Assembly (NCBI GenBank): GCA_041395725.1 | Contig: JAWKZW010000001.1 | Span: 558,001 to 622,000, forward strand | Direction of reading: 5' to 3' | Source: Gammaproteobacteria bacterium | GTDB lineage: Bacteria; Pseudomonadota; Gammaproteobacteria; Pseudomonadales; Pseudohongiellaceae | DNA length: 64,000 nucleotides | Shown here: in pieces, positions 26,943-36,014 of the stretch | How the letters are laid out: every line of letters begins with the position of its first letter | How positions within the stretch are numbered: the stretch's first letter is position 1 | Program-made: the position numbers and the translations under genes | The notes under the pieces: model-generated | The model's input: only the letters and a program-made list of their open reading frames with translations | What the model was told of the DNA's origin: nothing | Database searches by the model: none

Positions 26943-28323
26943 GATGAAGTTTCCTGCCATTGGAATGAAAATCGATGGGAAGTTCGTGATCGACATGGAT
27001 CGCCAGCTTGGCGCCCGCTGGGACAAAGACCGCGTCAAAACTCTGCGCCTGGCGCTCCCGCAGCCACTGGGCGACTTCGTCACTGCCCCCGCTCAGGGTT
27101 CTGCCCAACACGTAGTTGCCCGTCTCTCCGGAAACCAGGTTCGTTGCCGTGCCGGCATTGTTGATCAGGGTGGTGGTTTCCGCCTGTGCGGCAGCGTCTC
27201 CCGCCGCTTCGAGTGCCATCACGCCAATGCGCTGAGTGAGGAAAGCCGGTGCGTTAGTCTTACGTTCTCCCGAAATACAGGGAATACCGCGCGCATCGGA
27301 GATCCAGCCCAGCGGCCGATTAGTGCCTCCCCCTGCACTGCTTCCACTGGAACCACCCATTGGATTGTTATCTCTGGGAAAAGTTTGAATGGTGCCGTCC
27401 TCGAAAACGAAGGTTACCGATTCTAGTTTTCCGGTCACACAGGAGAGGGTCCAGTCGCCGATCGCGGTGCCACTCCAGACCATGCCTTCGATGCCCGGAA
27501 TGCGCAGGCCATTGGCAGCCAGGTTTTCTTTACCGGTAATCACCTTGAACGGCATGGGGTCGCGCACCTGCCCCTGGACAGGCACCCTGCCGACCAGGGC
27601 GGTCATGCCGGTGGAGCCGATCAGGGTGGCATTGCGAGGCACGGTGTAGACAGGAATATCAGTGTTCAAGGCGGCGGAGCCTCTTTCGACCAGCGCTTGC
27701 ACCGGCGGACTCGCGCTGTCGAGAGCGTTGCGGCCGGTGCGACTGAAGCGATTGAGTAGCGCCCCGTTGTCATCACCGGGCGCTGGAGAGAGTTCCAAGG
27801 GATCGACCCAAACCAGCGACTCCGAGTCCGCGGAGGACGCTCTGACACCATCCAGCCCGAGCCCGACGGGAAGATCGGAACCTACGGCTGACGAAGGTTG
27901 CGCCGACTGGCGATAGCGGTTGGCCAGAGCGTCCACCCTGGCGGTCAAGGCAGCGATGGCGGAAGTCGTCTCCGCTGATTCTGTGCCGGTTCGATCGGCT
28001 GCCAGGGATTGCCGCAATCGGGTCAGTACGTTGTTTTCGATCTGTTGCCGGTTTTCTATCAACTCACGGTTCTCCTGTTGAAGTGCGGTGTTATCCCGAC
28101 GCAGGGCATTGAGCTCCGAGGTCATGGCGCTGACATTGGCGGTCAGCGTCTTGATCGTGTCTGCCGGCGTATCGGCATCGGGTAGTGGCGCCTGCGGCAC
28201 TGCCTCCAAGAGTTGAGTCGGCTCTCCATCCGGTGAGCAGGACTTCACGGCAACCAGCGCCGCCATCAAGACGACGGAGCCGGCAAGCAGGGGTAATAGA
28301 CGATTACTGGTGACCATCGACAT
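26887..28323 (-). CDS. ICE protein PFL_4705 family (TIGR03752), TraB/VirB10-like
   Basis: 478 residues. An N-terminal membrane anchor (LLPLLAGSVVLMAALVAVKS) is followed by a coiled-coil (about residues 55-120: TIKTLTANVSAMTSELNALR...). A VirB10-like beta-rich C-terminus ends with FVPAGAKLAIHVDHELPIDF. This is the bridge between inner and outer membrane in the secretion channel. It starts 21 bp after the previous gene. Confidence 0.85.
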   Translation of the reverse strand: MSMVTSNRLLPLLAGSVVLMAALVAVKSCSPDGEPTQLLEAVPQAPLPDADTPADTIKTLTANVSAMTSELNALRRDNTALQQENRELIENRQQIENNVLTRLRQSLAADRTGTESAETTSAIAALTARVDALANRYRQSAQPSSAVGSDLPVGLGLDGVRASSADSESLVWVDPLELSPAPGDDNGALLNRFSRTGRNALDSASPPVQALVERGSAALNTDIPVYTVPRNATLIGSTGMTALVGRVPVQGQVRDPMPFKVITGKENLAANGLRIPGIEGMVWSGTAIGDWTLSCVTGKLESVTFVFEDGTIQTFPRDNNPMGGSSGSSAGGGTNRPLGWISDARGIPCISGERKTNAPAFLTQRIGVMALEAAGDAAAQAETTTLINNAGTATNLVSGETGNYVLGRTLSGGSDEVAQWLRERQAQSFDAVFVPAGAKLAIHVDHELPIDFHSNGRKLHHEANLFQQATITTGSGLD

Positions 28324-28344
28324 GGGGTAGATTTCACTCCTCTC

Positions 28345-29148
28345 TTACAGCGCCACACCGAAGGGCCGATCCGAGATCAGATAAACCGCGGTGGTATCGG
28401 CTTCGCTTCCAGCGGGTAACAAGCGATTGTGCTGAAACGTCGCTGCCAACCAGGCCCCGCGTAGTTCACGGGGATCCAGCACCACCGGTCGTTGGGTGCG
28501 ATTGGTCAGCCTGACGGCGGTGACATAGCGCAAACCCGCTTTCCAGGCAGCGACGGGGACAGCTTCTATCCTGGCGCCATACACCAGCTCGACCGGATCG
28601 GTACTGACGGGAATGGCGACCACACCAGGCTGGTGAGGAATCAGTCGTGTCGGTGCGTAGAGTTGTTGCGCGGCATAACGGGTTAAGGCTGCATGCCCCC
28701 AGGATAGAGTGTTGTTGGATAGCGGTTCCACAGCATCCGTGTGGGGCTCTGACTCCAGCAGTATCTGCACATCGGGTAATTTGCGGCTGCCTGGATCGGC
28801 TGACTCCGCCGAAACATCGAGGACATACAGCGGACCCTCGGTTTCCGAGCGCACGATGATGCGGGTGGTGTCGAAGGGCTCTCTGGCCAACAGGTACAGG
28901 GTGCCGTTGATGCTTTGGCTGCGCAGCAGCGCTGTCAGTGACTGCGGCAGGCCGATGCTCACCGAGTCCGGGAAATGCACCAGACGTTCTTCGCCGACAA
29001 CCAACGGAATCGCGATGGGCGTTTTGTTCCAGACAATTCGTTCAGGAGCATTCGATGCCCCATCGACTTGCGCGACGGACAGTAGCGGCAAACAGCATCC
29101 TAGCAGGGCGATCCATCGCACTGTCGCGAGAAAATGGTGGGGATTCAT
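28345..29148 (-). CDS. ICE protein PFL_4704 family (TIGR03749), TraK/VirB9-like
   Basis: 267 residues with a signal peptide (WIALLGCCLPLLSVAQVDGA), then a secretin-like/VirB9-like beta domain (PIAIPLVVGEERLVHFPDSV...). It overlaps the end of the TIGR03746 gene by 4 bp (29145-29148). In F-like systems the TraK equivalent forms the outer-membrane core with the TraB and TraV proteins encoded next. Confidence 0.8.
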   Translation of the reverse strand: MNPHHFLATVRWIALLGCCLPLLSVAQVDGASNAPERIVWNKTPIAIPLVVGEERLVHFPDSVSIGLPQSLTALLRSQSINGTLYLLAREPFDTTRIIVRSETEGPLYVLDVSAESADPGSRKLPDVQILLESEPHTDAVEPLSNNTLSWGHAALTRYAAQQLYAPTRLIPHQPGVVAIPVSTDPVELVYGARIEAVPVAAWKAGLRYVTAVRLTNRTQRPVVLDPRELRGAWLAATFQHNRLLPAGSEADTTAVYLISDRPFGVAL

Positions 29149-29822
29149 TGGGAGCTCCCATTAGTTGTAGTGGCGCCAGCTCCGGTTGGTTCAGCCAGCT
29201 CGGCATCGGTCAATCGGCGCGGACCCTCACTGGCGTACCCATCAAGTGCCAGTCCCCAGGGGTTGGATTCCGGATCGATGGCCTGGCGCACCACCCGAAT
29301 CGGGTAGCGAATCGTGGTTTGCTTCACGGTCATACCTTTTACTGACTCCAGAAGGTCGAGATCCAGCCAGACGATCCAGACATCGGGTGACAAGACATCG
29401 ACACGACGTTCTTCATAACCGTGCCCTGGCACTTCATGCACACCGCGTACCCGGTAGGTCAATTCGCCGCGGCGGGCTTTGAGTTCCATGTCGGCGATCA
29501 GGTCATTGCGATAGCGCGGTGTCAGGTAGGGCGAGATGCGGAAGATCGCGCTGCCGTAGTCCGTGGCACCGTTGTCGGGCCAACGATTGAGTTGCTGGAA
29601 AATGTAGAATGCAAAGGCATACACATTGGCCGGAGGTACCTCCTCGGCCGCCAGGACTGCACCTGAGCGCAGATCCGGCGGCACGTAGAAACGCAGTTGC
29701 TTGGGCGCCTGGCTCCAGCCGAACCAGAGCGCGAGGATGATCAGGCCTTGCAGACCGATGACGACCCACAAGGAACGCAAATGGGAGCGGACGTTATCGA
29801 TTTCGAGACGGTAGCGGCGCAT
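29145..29822 (-). CDS. ICE protein PFL_4703 family (TIGR03746), TraE/VirB5-8-like
   Basis: 225 residues from ATG 29822 (MRRYRLEIDNVRSHLRSLWV), which overlaps the upstream gene by 29 bp; the longer frame to 30026 reads through that gene and is rejected. One membrane anchor (VVIGLQGLIILALWFGW) precedes a periplasmic domain. It ends with a Gly/Thr-rich tail. It is the TraE-like inner-membrane core component. Confidence 0.8.
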   Translation of the reverse strand: MRRYRLEIDNVRSHLRSLWVVIGLQGLIILALWFGWSQAPKQLRFYVPPDLRSGAVLAAEEVPPANVYAFAFYIFQQLNRWPDNGATDYGSAIFRISPYLTPRYRNDLIADMELKARRGELTYRVRGVHEVPGHGYEERRVDVLSPDVWIVWLDLDLLESVKGMTVKQTTIRYPIRVVRQAIDPESNPWGLALDGYASEGPRRLTDAELAEPTGAGATTTNGSSQ

Positions 29823-30174
29823 GCTGCGTCCTCCCGATGTCCCAGGCACCGCTACGTAACACCCAGGGCGCACGATAGAGACCTGTCGACTGAAGACGAA
29901 TGCGCAACCACTGTTGGTAGTACCCCTCAGGCCGCCCGCGCTTAATTCGCTGAAATACGGTCGCCACCACCACGACGGAAGCGACCACGCCGACCCCGGC
30001 AATACCGAAACCCATGGTGATGGCACCGAGCATCCAGGCCAGCAGCAGACTGAGGGGCAGCCAGATCACAATCGCCAACCCCACAATCATGCCAAGCTCT
30101 GAGGACGAACAACCTCTGAAGATGACCGGCTCGGCGTTGAGCCGGTCGGCCAGGATTTCATGGTCTTTGGGCAT
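29794..30174 (-). CDS. ICE membrane protein TIGR03750 (DUF3487) family
   Basis: 126 residues, MPKDHEILADRLNAEPVIFR then two adjacent membrane segments (LGMIVGLAIVIWLPLSLLLA and ITMGFGIAGVGVVASVVVVA) and a basic C-terminus with PEGYYQQWLRIRLQ. Size and topology match the TraL-like protein of this ICE class. Confidence 0.8.
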   Translation of the reverse strand: MPKDHEILADRLNAEPVIFRGCSSSELGMIVGLAIVIWLPLSLLLAWMLGAITMGFGIAGVGVVASVVVVATVFQRIKRGRPEGYYQQWLRIRLQSTGLYRAPWVLRSGAWDIGRTQHAPLPSRNR

Positions 30175-30212
30175 TCACACCACCCGCCTCTTACTGCTAT
30201 TGACGTCAGATA

Positions 30213-30590
30213 TCAGATGACACCGGCCGCTTCGGTCAGCAGATAGCTGGCGAAGATCAGGACGATGGCACCGACGATGCCCAATACACCCACTTCAGCC
30301 CACTCCGCTTTACCCTGGCGGGCTTCATTGAATTTCGCGAAACCCAGATACGCGATCCAGAGAAAGCCCAGCACCGCAATGGCCAGTCCGAGCACCAGGC
30401 CACCGTCTTTGATGTAGCCCTGGATCAGTCCAATCCAGTCACCCGCCCCGGGAGCGGTACTCGGCGGGACCGGCGTCGGTAATGCCGCCCAGAGCGGCAG
30501 TGGGAAGAACACCGTGCCTGTTGCCAATAGCGGTCTGTGAATAGCAGCTGACGTTTTATTGAACCCGTCTTCTGTTGTTGATGTACCCAT
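30213..30590 (-). CDS. ICE protein PFL_4702 family (TIGR03745), pilin-like
   Basis: 125 residues from ATG 30590, which has a good ribosome site (AGGAGAGGA); the frame upstream to 30662 is not needed. Two hydrophobic segments (GLVLGLAIAVLGFLWIAYL and VGVLGIVGAIVLIFASYLLT) separated by a charged loop follow a signal-like N-terminus. The topology is that of a TraA/VirB2-like pilin. Confidence 0.75.
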   Translation of the reverse strand: MGTSTTEDGFNKTSAAIHRPLLATGTVFFPLPLWAALPTPVPPSTAPGAGDWIGLIQGYIKDGGLVLGLAIAVLGFLWIAYLGFAKFNEARQGKAEWAEVGVLGIVGAIVLIFASYLLTEAAGVI

Positions 30591-30690
30591 AAGAAATGTC
30601 CTCTCCTGTAACGCTGAAAATAAGGGGGTCTGCCCCCGCATCCCACGGCGATGCATCGCCATTTGCCCTTACCGGGCTTTCTCGATTGAC

Positions 30691-30921
30691 TCACCGCAAA
30701 TAGAAACCCAAAACCATCAACACGATGCTTGCCCTTAAGGTGCTCCAGGTCAGGTCGAAGACCGTGGCCTGCCCTTCCTGCCAGGCCCGAAACGTGCCTA
30801 TGGCGACCCAGATCACCCACACAAACGCCAGCACCAGGACCATCGAAGCAATGGCTGTCAGCATCGTGGCTGGAGTAATCCCGGAGCCCGCCTGGAACGC
30901 AGCTTGTTGTGCACCTGTCAT
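30691..30921 (-). CDS. ICE protein PFL_4701 family (TIGR03758)
   Basis: 76 residues with two membrane segments (TPATMLTAIASMVLVLAFVW, TLRASIVLMVLGFYLR). It matches the small membrane protein TIGR03758 in length and place, directly after the RAQPRD gene (8 bp). Confidence 0.8.
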   Translation of the reverse strand: MTGAQQAAFQAGSGITPATMLTAIASMVLVLAFVWVIWVAIGTFRAWQEGQATVFDLTWSTLRASIVLMVLGFYLR

Positions 30922-30929
30922 CGTGCTGC

Positions 30930-31232
30930 CTAACGACGGTAATCGCCGCGCAGGGGCGGGAAAGAGCGTGGTTGGGCGCGAGGTGCATCAATGTGTGACT
31001 GAACGCCGTCCCTGATTTGCTTCAGATCTTGACGCAACCAGTCATAACGAAAACGGATACGGGCATCCTGATCGGTATTTGCCTCAGCCTGCCTGATAGA
31101 GAGTTCAAGGGCCTTCAGCTCATGTATGATTCTTGCCAGTGCGTCACGCTCCGCGTCCGCATCGGCGAAGACCACCGGCGTGGTGAGCGAGCCGATGATC
31201 AGAAAAGAAGATAGCCAGATATGTCGATGCAT
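30930..31232 (-). CDS. RAQPRD-family ICE protein
   Basis: 100 residues with a signal peptide (IWLSSFLIIGSLTTPVVFAD) and a helical mature part. It ends in RAQPRSFPPLRGDYRR, the signature (RAQPRD-like) that names the family. This is the first gene of the conserved block here. In complete ICEs, TraD, TIGR03747 and other genes precede it; none is found, so the ICE is cut between 31233 and the tRNA remnant at 31456. Confidence 0.85.
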   Translation of the reverse strand: MHRHIWLSSFLIIGSLTTPVVFADADAERDALARIIHELKALELSIRQAEANTDQDARIRFRYDWLRQDLKQIRDGVQSHIDAPRAQPRSFPPLRGDYRR

Positions 31233-31455
31233 GGCACTGCTGCTCCCGTGTGTTGTTACGGGGCATAGTGCGAGAATCAGAGGCGAGGGACGATAGGAAA
31301 TCTATTCAGTGGGTGGAGTAGTTTCAGGAGAATCTTGCTTCAGGTAGAAAGGCTATTAGAAATCACGGCATTCTAGAATGCGGACACGTCGAATCCTATT
31401 GAGAGCCCTAGCTCGTTCCGCTTATTATCAGGTTGATTTTAAAAAAATTAGAATT

Positions 31456-31511
31456 AGAGCACCTGGCTTCGAACCAGTTGGTCGGGAGTTCGAATCTCTC
31501 CGGGCGTGCCA
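31456..31511 (+). other. tRNA-Arg(UCG) 3' portion, attachment site 1
   Basis: 56 bases match the 3' part of a tRNA-Arg: D-stem end AGAGCA, anticodon loop CTTCGAA (anticodon UCG), 5-base variable loop, T-arm with TTCGAAT, acceptor 3' strand and CCA. No 5' acceptor strand or D-loop lies upstream, so it is not a functional gene. The 45-bp core (31467-31511) recurs four more times. It has the longest tRNA match of the five copies. Confidence 0.85.
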
Positions 31512-31536
31512 AAACTAGCGATTTAAAATCAAGCAG

Positions 31537-32592
31537 TTATCTCAAAAAGGGGTAACTGCTTTTTTGTTTCGCTCTTTCTTGTGTAGTGGAAAATGTAGTA
31601 ACAGGTTCCAGCTCACACAAGCTTTCGGCATACGGTGACAGATGCTCCGGTGCCAGGTGAGCATAACGCTGCACCATCCGAATATCTGACCAACCTCCTA
31701 GCTCTTGTAACACATGCATCGGGGTGCCGTTCTGAACGTGCCAGCTTGCCCAGGTGTGCCGCAAATCATGCCAGCGGAAATTCTCTATACCAGACTGCTC
31801 TAACGCTCTGCGCCAGACTTTGGTATTGGCCCGCTTGATGGGGTTGCCATTGAAGGTAAACACGTATTTATCATGCTTACCTAACTCACCTCTGAGCAAG
31901 ACCACCGCTTCCTTGTTCAACGGTATCCCGATTGGACGTCCTGTCTTGGATTGATCTGGGTGTATCCAGGCGGCACGCCGTTCAAGATCAACCTGTGACC
32001 ACTGCAATCGCGTGACGTTGGTTTCTCTCAATCCGGTTGCCAGGGAGAACCGCACCAGGGTTTGTGTATGGGGTGGCAGGTTCGACAGGAGTGTTCTTAC
32101 CTCCTCCCGTGTTAACCACCGTATACGCCTGGCCGGGTCCCTCAGCATCCGGATATGGGGTGCCCGATCAATCCACTCCCATTGCTTCACAGCGGTATTC
32201 AGAATCACTCTGACCAGTTCCAACAAGCGATTGACCGTTGCCGGTTTAACGCCAGTATTGACCTTGGCTTCCGTGATCTGGTCAACGACCTCCCGCGTGA
32301 CCTCATCCAGGAACAAATGCCCCAGGTAGGGATCTAGCCACTGGATATGACCTAAGTCATTCACCACCGACTTGCGGGAGGTTTCTCGATACCATCTGAC
32401 CGCTGCTTCTTTCCAGGTCCTTCTCGGCTTCTCACCCAGCTGGGCGTTCCGCCAGTACTGAACACGGAGCTTATCTTCAAACTCCTGTGCCAGAGTCCTG
32501 TCTACTGTTTTAGTAGAGCGTTGTATTCGAGTTCCGTCAGGTGCGGTAAAGCTACACCACCAGAAACGCGAATTCGGTCGTTTGTACAACAT
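31537..32592 (-). CDS. int: Tyrosine integrase of element A
   Basis: 351 residues. Catalytic set: Arg189 (TGLRETN), His275-x-x-Arg278 (HDLRH), Trp301 (GGWSD, Trp at the usual His place) and Tyr310 (QRYAHL). The C-terminal codons lie in a sequence that can form an AGCAGTTA...TAACTGCT hairpin with a T-run on the plus strand. The gene lies 26 bp from att site 1 and points toward it. Near-identical copies are found at 37436 and 52079. It overlaps the excisionase gene by 91 bp. Confidence 0.95.
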   Translation of the reverse strand: MLYKRPNSRFWWCSFTAPDGTRIQRSTKTVDRTLAQEFEDKLRVQYWRNAQLGEKPRRTWKEAAVRWYRETSRKSVVNDLGHIQWLDPYLGHLFLDEVTREVVDQITEAKVNTGVKPATVNRLLELVRVILNTAVKQWEWIDRAPHIRMLRDPARRIRWLTREEVRTLLSNLPPHTQTLVRFSLATGLRETNVTRLQWSQVDLERRAAWIHPDQSKTGRPIGIPLNKEAVVLLRGELGKHDKYVFTFNGNPIKRANTKVWRRALEQSGIENFRWHDLRHTWASWHVQNGTPMHVLQELGGWSDIRMVQRYAHLAPEHLSPYAESLCELEPVTTFSTTQERAKQKSSYPFLR

Positions 32593-32816
32593 AATGCATC
32601 TCCTACATTCTGCTGGACTTGCGACCTTGGTCGGCCAGTAGAGTAGTGGGATTGCAGGTAGAGCACAAGGTCAGCCTTGAGGAACACCCAGCGGCGTCCC
32701 AGCTTGGCGGCAGGAATTTCACCGGATTTGGCTCGCTCCCGGACTGTCTGCCAGTGCAGCTTGAGGAAATCAGCGGCTCCCTGGAGATCGAGGGTCTCAT
32801 GGTTAGTAGTCTCCAT
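32502..32816 (-). CDS. xis: Excisionase/HTH protein of element A
   Basis: 104 residues from ATG 32816 (METTNHETLDLQGAADFLKL): a MerR-like/excisionase winged helix with the helix-turn-helix DLQGAADFLKLHWQTVRERA, then GEIPAAKLGRRWVFLKADL. The tail (GDALCCTNDRIRVSGG...) overlaps the integrase start. The start overlaps the Rep stop by 14 bp. It should set recombination direction and may regulate the rep-xis-int operon. Confidence 0.85.
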   Translation of the reverse strand: METTNHETLDLQGAADFLKLHWQTVRERAKSGEIPAAKLGRRWVFLKADLVLYLQSHYSTGRPRSQVQQNVGDALCCTNDRIRVSGGVALPHLTELEYNALLKQ

Positions 32817-34143
32817 CGCTGCGTTTCCTGTACTCACGGGACACGGCTCTGTCTGCCGGATGGGGACCATCTCCGAGAGGTTTGTTCGGACCAGTATTGT
32901 AGAGTCGGCGCTTTTCTTCGACCTTGCTCCGGTAGTAATCATCAAAGCCCACGCCGGTTATGTGAGATCGTCTATCGTGATAGCCCTGAGCGGCCTTCAG
33001 GAATGCTTCCGAGGCATCCTGGTACTTGGTGAAACCTTCACGCGCTGAGAACGACGTCAGAGGGCTGAGGCCATTCACAAACAAAAACTGATCGGAGGGA
33101 GGACGCCCCCGTTCCACCTTGTGCCGGGTCAACAGAGTTTGACCAGACTTGCCCCAATCAGCGCCTTGCAAAACCTCCCAAAACGAAGAGGCCGGCCAGC
33201 GAGTCTGAGTCTGATCCGCCAGGTTCGGAACGGTGTGCTTGAGCCATTGATTAGTGCAGTACTTCCAGAGGGCGCCACGGTACGTTTTCAGTTCTCTGTA
33301 AGTCACGATGTCCAGAGTTCTTAACGCTGGTCGACGTAGCTGAAACTCCAACCGCCATACGTCCTGCTCACCATCCCAGCCTGCTTTACGCCACAGCGAC
33401 TTTAGATAGTGACGTGGACTATTCTTCGACCGCATCTCTATGGTCTTGTTGTAGAGTCTGGCCGATAAGTCTGCCCTGGGCGCAAAGGAAATCCCAGAGA
33501 ATTGCCGCATGTCGGAGTGTCGTGCCAGGGTTCTGGCCTTGGTGACAAATTCGGCATCGGTGATACTTTCCAGGGGGTAATCAGTGAGGAAGTCAACGCA
33601 CAGATCGACCCTGGCGACATTCGGACCGGCAGTGACAGGCCCAAGCACGTCGACAACCTTCTTCAAGACCTTGAGGGCCTTTTTAGGTCCAGCGACTGTC
33701 AGCAGCTCACTAGACACTTTCGCATATGCCAGGGGCGCTTGCTTGGCGTCCTGTTTAGCGGCTTCGATCCGGAAAGTGCCATCTTCCAGGATGTAGGCAA
33801 AGGGATGTCTGCCATTACCTTTAACCTCAAACACATGCTTCTTAACATGGAATTGGGCCAGGTTGACGCTTGAGGCGCTGGTGGACTGTGCCATCTTCTT
33901 GAGTTTGGTCAGCCGGATGGACGACTCATCGGATAAATGTCCCTGATAGGTCAGGTACAGGCTATCAATACCGGTACGGAGAATCCGGGTATTACGGGAA
34001 TCAATGCAATTAGAGGGTACTGTGTTACTAGACTGCGTACCCTTTCCAGAACCACCATCAGGGGCGGGCCGGTGCTGCGGGGCAGCATCCCGCGCCGCCC
34101 TTGCGTTGGGATTTTGGTCGTGATTGTGGCTGTCAGATTTCAT
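32803..34143 (-). CDS. rep: Replication initiator (Rep_trans/RstA-like) of element A
   Basis: 446 residues from ATG 34143, with the ribosome site AAAGGAGC. The core reads ILRTGIDSLYLTYQG (54-68), then NVARVDLCVDFLTDY with Arg178, Asp180, Cys182 and Asp184. The R-x-D-x-x-x-D run is characteristic of rolling-circle initiators of the Rep_trans class, including RstA of CTX-like phages. The N-terminus is low-complexity and hydrophilic. The C-terminus ends in basic, likely disordered residues (GDGPHPADRAVSREYRKRSD). It presumably nicks the excised circle; the nick site was not found. Confidence 0.75.
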   Translation of the reverse strand: MKSDSHNHDQNPNARAARDAAPQHRPAPDGGSGKGTQSSNTVPSNCIDSRNTRILRTGIDSLYLTYQGHLSDESSIRLTKLKKMAQSTSASSVNLAQFHVKKHVFEVKGNGRHPFAYILEDGTFRIEAAKQDAKQAPLAYAKVSSELLTVAGPKKALKVLKKVVDVLGPVTAGPNVARVDLCVDFLTDYPLESITDAEFVTKARTLARHSDMRQFSGISFAPRADLSARLYNKTIEMRSKNSPRHYLKSLWRKAGWDGEQDVWRLEFQLRRPALRTLDIVTYRELKTYRGALWKYCTNQWLKHTVPNLADQTQTRWPASSFWEVLQGADWGKSGQTLLTRHKVERGRPPSDQFLFVNGLSPLTSFSAREGFTKYQDASEAFLKAAQGYHDRRSHITGVGFDDYYRSKVEEKRRLYNTGPNKPLGDGPHPADRAVSREYRKRSDGDY

Positions 34144-34293
34144 CGTAAAGCTCCTTTGAGTAGGGAGCTCATACAATGTGCAGCCAGGACGAGCCAAAAA
34201 AGCTACAGACTAAGCCGAAGAGGCAGGGAAAATGGATTGGCCCATTTAATTGCTAATTGCAATCAAGCAGTTACAAGAAGGTTCAACTTGCAG

Positions 34294-35055
34294 CTAATCA
34301 GGCTGTTCGTCGCTATTCTTCCCCCTTGGACGTCCCTTTTTCTTCACGTTTACAGGGGCCACTTCACCAAGCCATTTCCTAACCGTGCGCGCATCGTAAT
34401 GTGAAGCGCCGGAATATCTCCTTATGACTTCATCATCGGCCATGGCTGTGATGGTTCGATCCGGGTGTTCCTTCCAGAGTTGAGTAGCCATTTGTTGGGC
34501 ACACAACTTGGCTATCTGGCTCGCCCGCGTTGGAATTGCCTCTTCGGTTGATGGAGAGGGCTGACTGTCTTCACCACTAGATTCTTCCGGTAACCGGAAT
34601 ACAAGAGAAAAACCGTCTGGTTCATCAGGCTCCTGGTGCTTTGCCCAGAACGCCCTGGTGCCAAATTCAGGCATCTCGAAGGAATACTTCCACCCAGGAG
34701 GGAACCAGAATTCTGGCAGAGGTATCGCCATACTCTCGCACCATTCCTGAAAATCCTGTCTGGGTATGGAAGCCCACTTCAGCAACTTCCGGTTGTACCG
34801 AACCCCATGGATGCAAGCATAGACGTCATCGAGGTGGGTTCGAATGTAAAATCGTGCGTCAGCCTTTGAGTCAGAAGGTCGCTTGGCAAGAGTCAACGTC
34901 TCGCAAAATACTTGACCATTGAGAACTGCATCAACCAAAAGCCTTGCGTAGTCCTTGACTAAAAGGGGGAGCCTTGGCCGATAGCCATCTGGATCGTGAC
35001 CGGCCCAACGATGGGCTATAACCCATATAGACAAGGAGTCTGAGATTAATGGCAT
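34294..35055 (-). CDS. Conserved element protein with C-terminal HTH, unknown
   Basis: 253 residues from ATG 35055, chosen to match the copy in element D (54836-55597); GTG 35106 would add 17 residues. The N-terminal half (IWVIAHRWAGHDPDGYRPRL, ARFYIRTHLDDVYACIHGVR) is not recognised. The last 70 residues have helices ending in YDARTVRKWLGEVAPVN, like a DNA-binding tail, followed by a basic stretch KKKGRPRGKN. It is present in A and D but replaced in B, so it is probably a regulator or accessory replication factor. The first 290 bp read from the 3' end are identical to the D copy. Confidence 0.75.
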   Translation of the reverse strand: MPLISDSLSIWVIAHRWAGHDPDGYRPRLPLLVKDYARLLVDAVLNGQVFCETLTLAKRPSDSKADARFYIRTHLDDVYACIHGVRYNRKLLKWASIPRQDFQEWCESMAIPLPEFWFPPGWKYSFEMPEFGTRAFWAKHQEPDEPDGFSLVFRLPEESSGEDSQPSPSTEEAIPTRASQIAKLCAQQMATQLWKEHPDRTITAMADDEVIRRYSGASHYDARTVRKWLGEVAPVNVKKKGRPRGKNSDEQPD

Positions 35056-35109
35056 TTTCGATTCACAAGGAGATTCAGAAAAGTTTTGAGCCGATTCTTG
35101 AGTCACTTA

Positions 35110-35757
35110 CTACTGATTATTGATAGCATCAATATACTCTATTGCTAACTGGTAAAAAGATCGGCCTGCGTAATTGAAACCACCGGAATCACCAGCCTCC
35201 GATCTATTGACGGCGATTTTCTTGGCTTCATCAAATTCAGATTCGAGTAAACAGGTTAAAAGTTTCTCCACCCACAAGTCCCGGATTGCATTTGGATACT
35301 GTTTTATCAATTGTGAATAAAAAGACTCGAGAAGTTGCAGATTGGCCTTGTAGCTGGTAGCTGTATTTGCTAACTCAACACTTATAGGATCGAGCAACTC
35401 AAAAATAGTGCTGACTTCCTCTGATAGAGTTGCCTCGTCCCATTGATCTAGCGTGATGGTCCCACGTTGAACATCCATACTTGGAGCAACCCATGCTCCG
35501 CAAGCGCGAAAACTAAGCGGCGTCACCTTGTTTTCAGGTAGCTGAACTATTTCCCAGAAAATGTCGTCGAAATCATAATGTTTGAACGTCATAGACCAAT
35601 GTAAAGTTTTTGCTTTAAGCTGACCGCCGACTATTATGGTGAAATACAAATCCCCCTCTTTCTTATAGATGAATCCACGACTGAATCTCCAACCCCGACG
35701 AGCTGATTGCTCTCGCAATAATCTATGTAGAAGCTTGTCAGACTCAGATTGCTTCAT
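35110..35757 (-). CDS. Element A cargo protein, unknown
   Basis: 215 residues from ATG 35757 (MKQSESDKLLHRLLREQSAR); a 36-bp longer start exists. The N-terminal half is beta-rich (FSRGFIYKKEGDLYFTIIVG, LHWSMTFKHYDFDDIFWEIV), the C-terminal half helical. No family is recognised. It occupies the same place as the unrelated 292-residue protein in B and the TPR-like protein in D, so this is the variable cargo slot near the right arm. Confidence 0.6.
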   Translation of the reverse strand: MKQSESDKLLHRLLREQSARRGWRFSRGFIYKKEGDLYFTIIVGGQLKAKTLHWSMTFKHYDFDDIFWEIVQLPENKVTPLSFRACGAWVAPSMDVQRGTITLDQWDEATLSEEVSTIFELLDPISVELANTATSYKANLQLLESFYSQLIKQYPNAIRDLWVEKLLTCLLESEFDEAKKIAVNRSEAGDSGGFNYAGRSFYQLAIEYIDAINNQ

Positions 35758-36014
35758 ACAAACACCCGTAATTTGATCACAAAGGACTCGCAAGACTCTC
35801 GTGATGTAGGAGGCCGCGAAAATGATTTTGATGCCGACCGCATAGAGCCACTAAATTGGTGACAATTCTACACTTCATCAAAGACCTGAGCGACAACCTT
35901 ACGACGCCAACACTTGCTCACCATGCCGGCAAGCAGAATGAAATGAATTAAGGTGTAGCGAAAAATGGTATAAGCGACGCTCAATGGAGCGCTTTTTGAC
36001 TAATTATATGGACG
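35758..36014. other. Non-coding right part of element A
   Basis: About 260 bp without a convincing reading frame, next to the conserved right arm. A short GCGACGCTCAATGGAGCGCTTTTT near 35973-35996 could be a weak terminator. Confidence 0.35.

Noticed and set aside
31456..31511. Functional tRNA-Arg gene
   Set aside because: The 5' acceptor strand and most of the D-arm are absent at all five copies.
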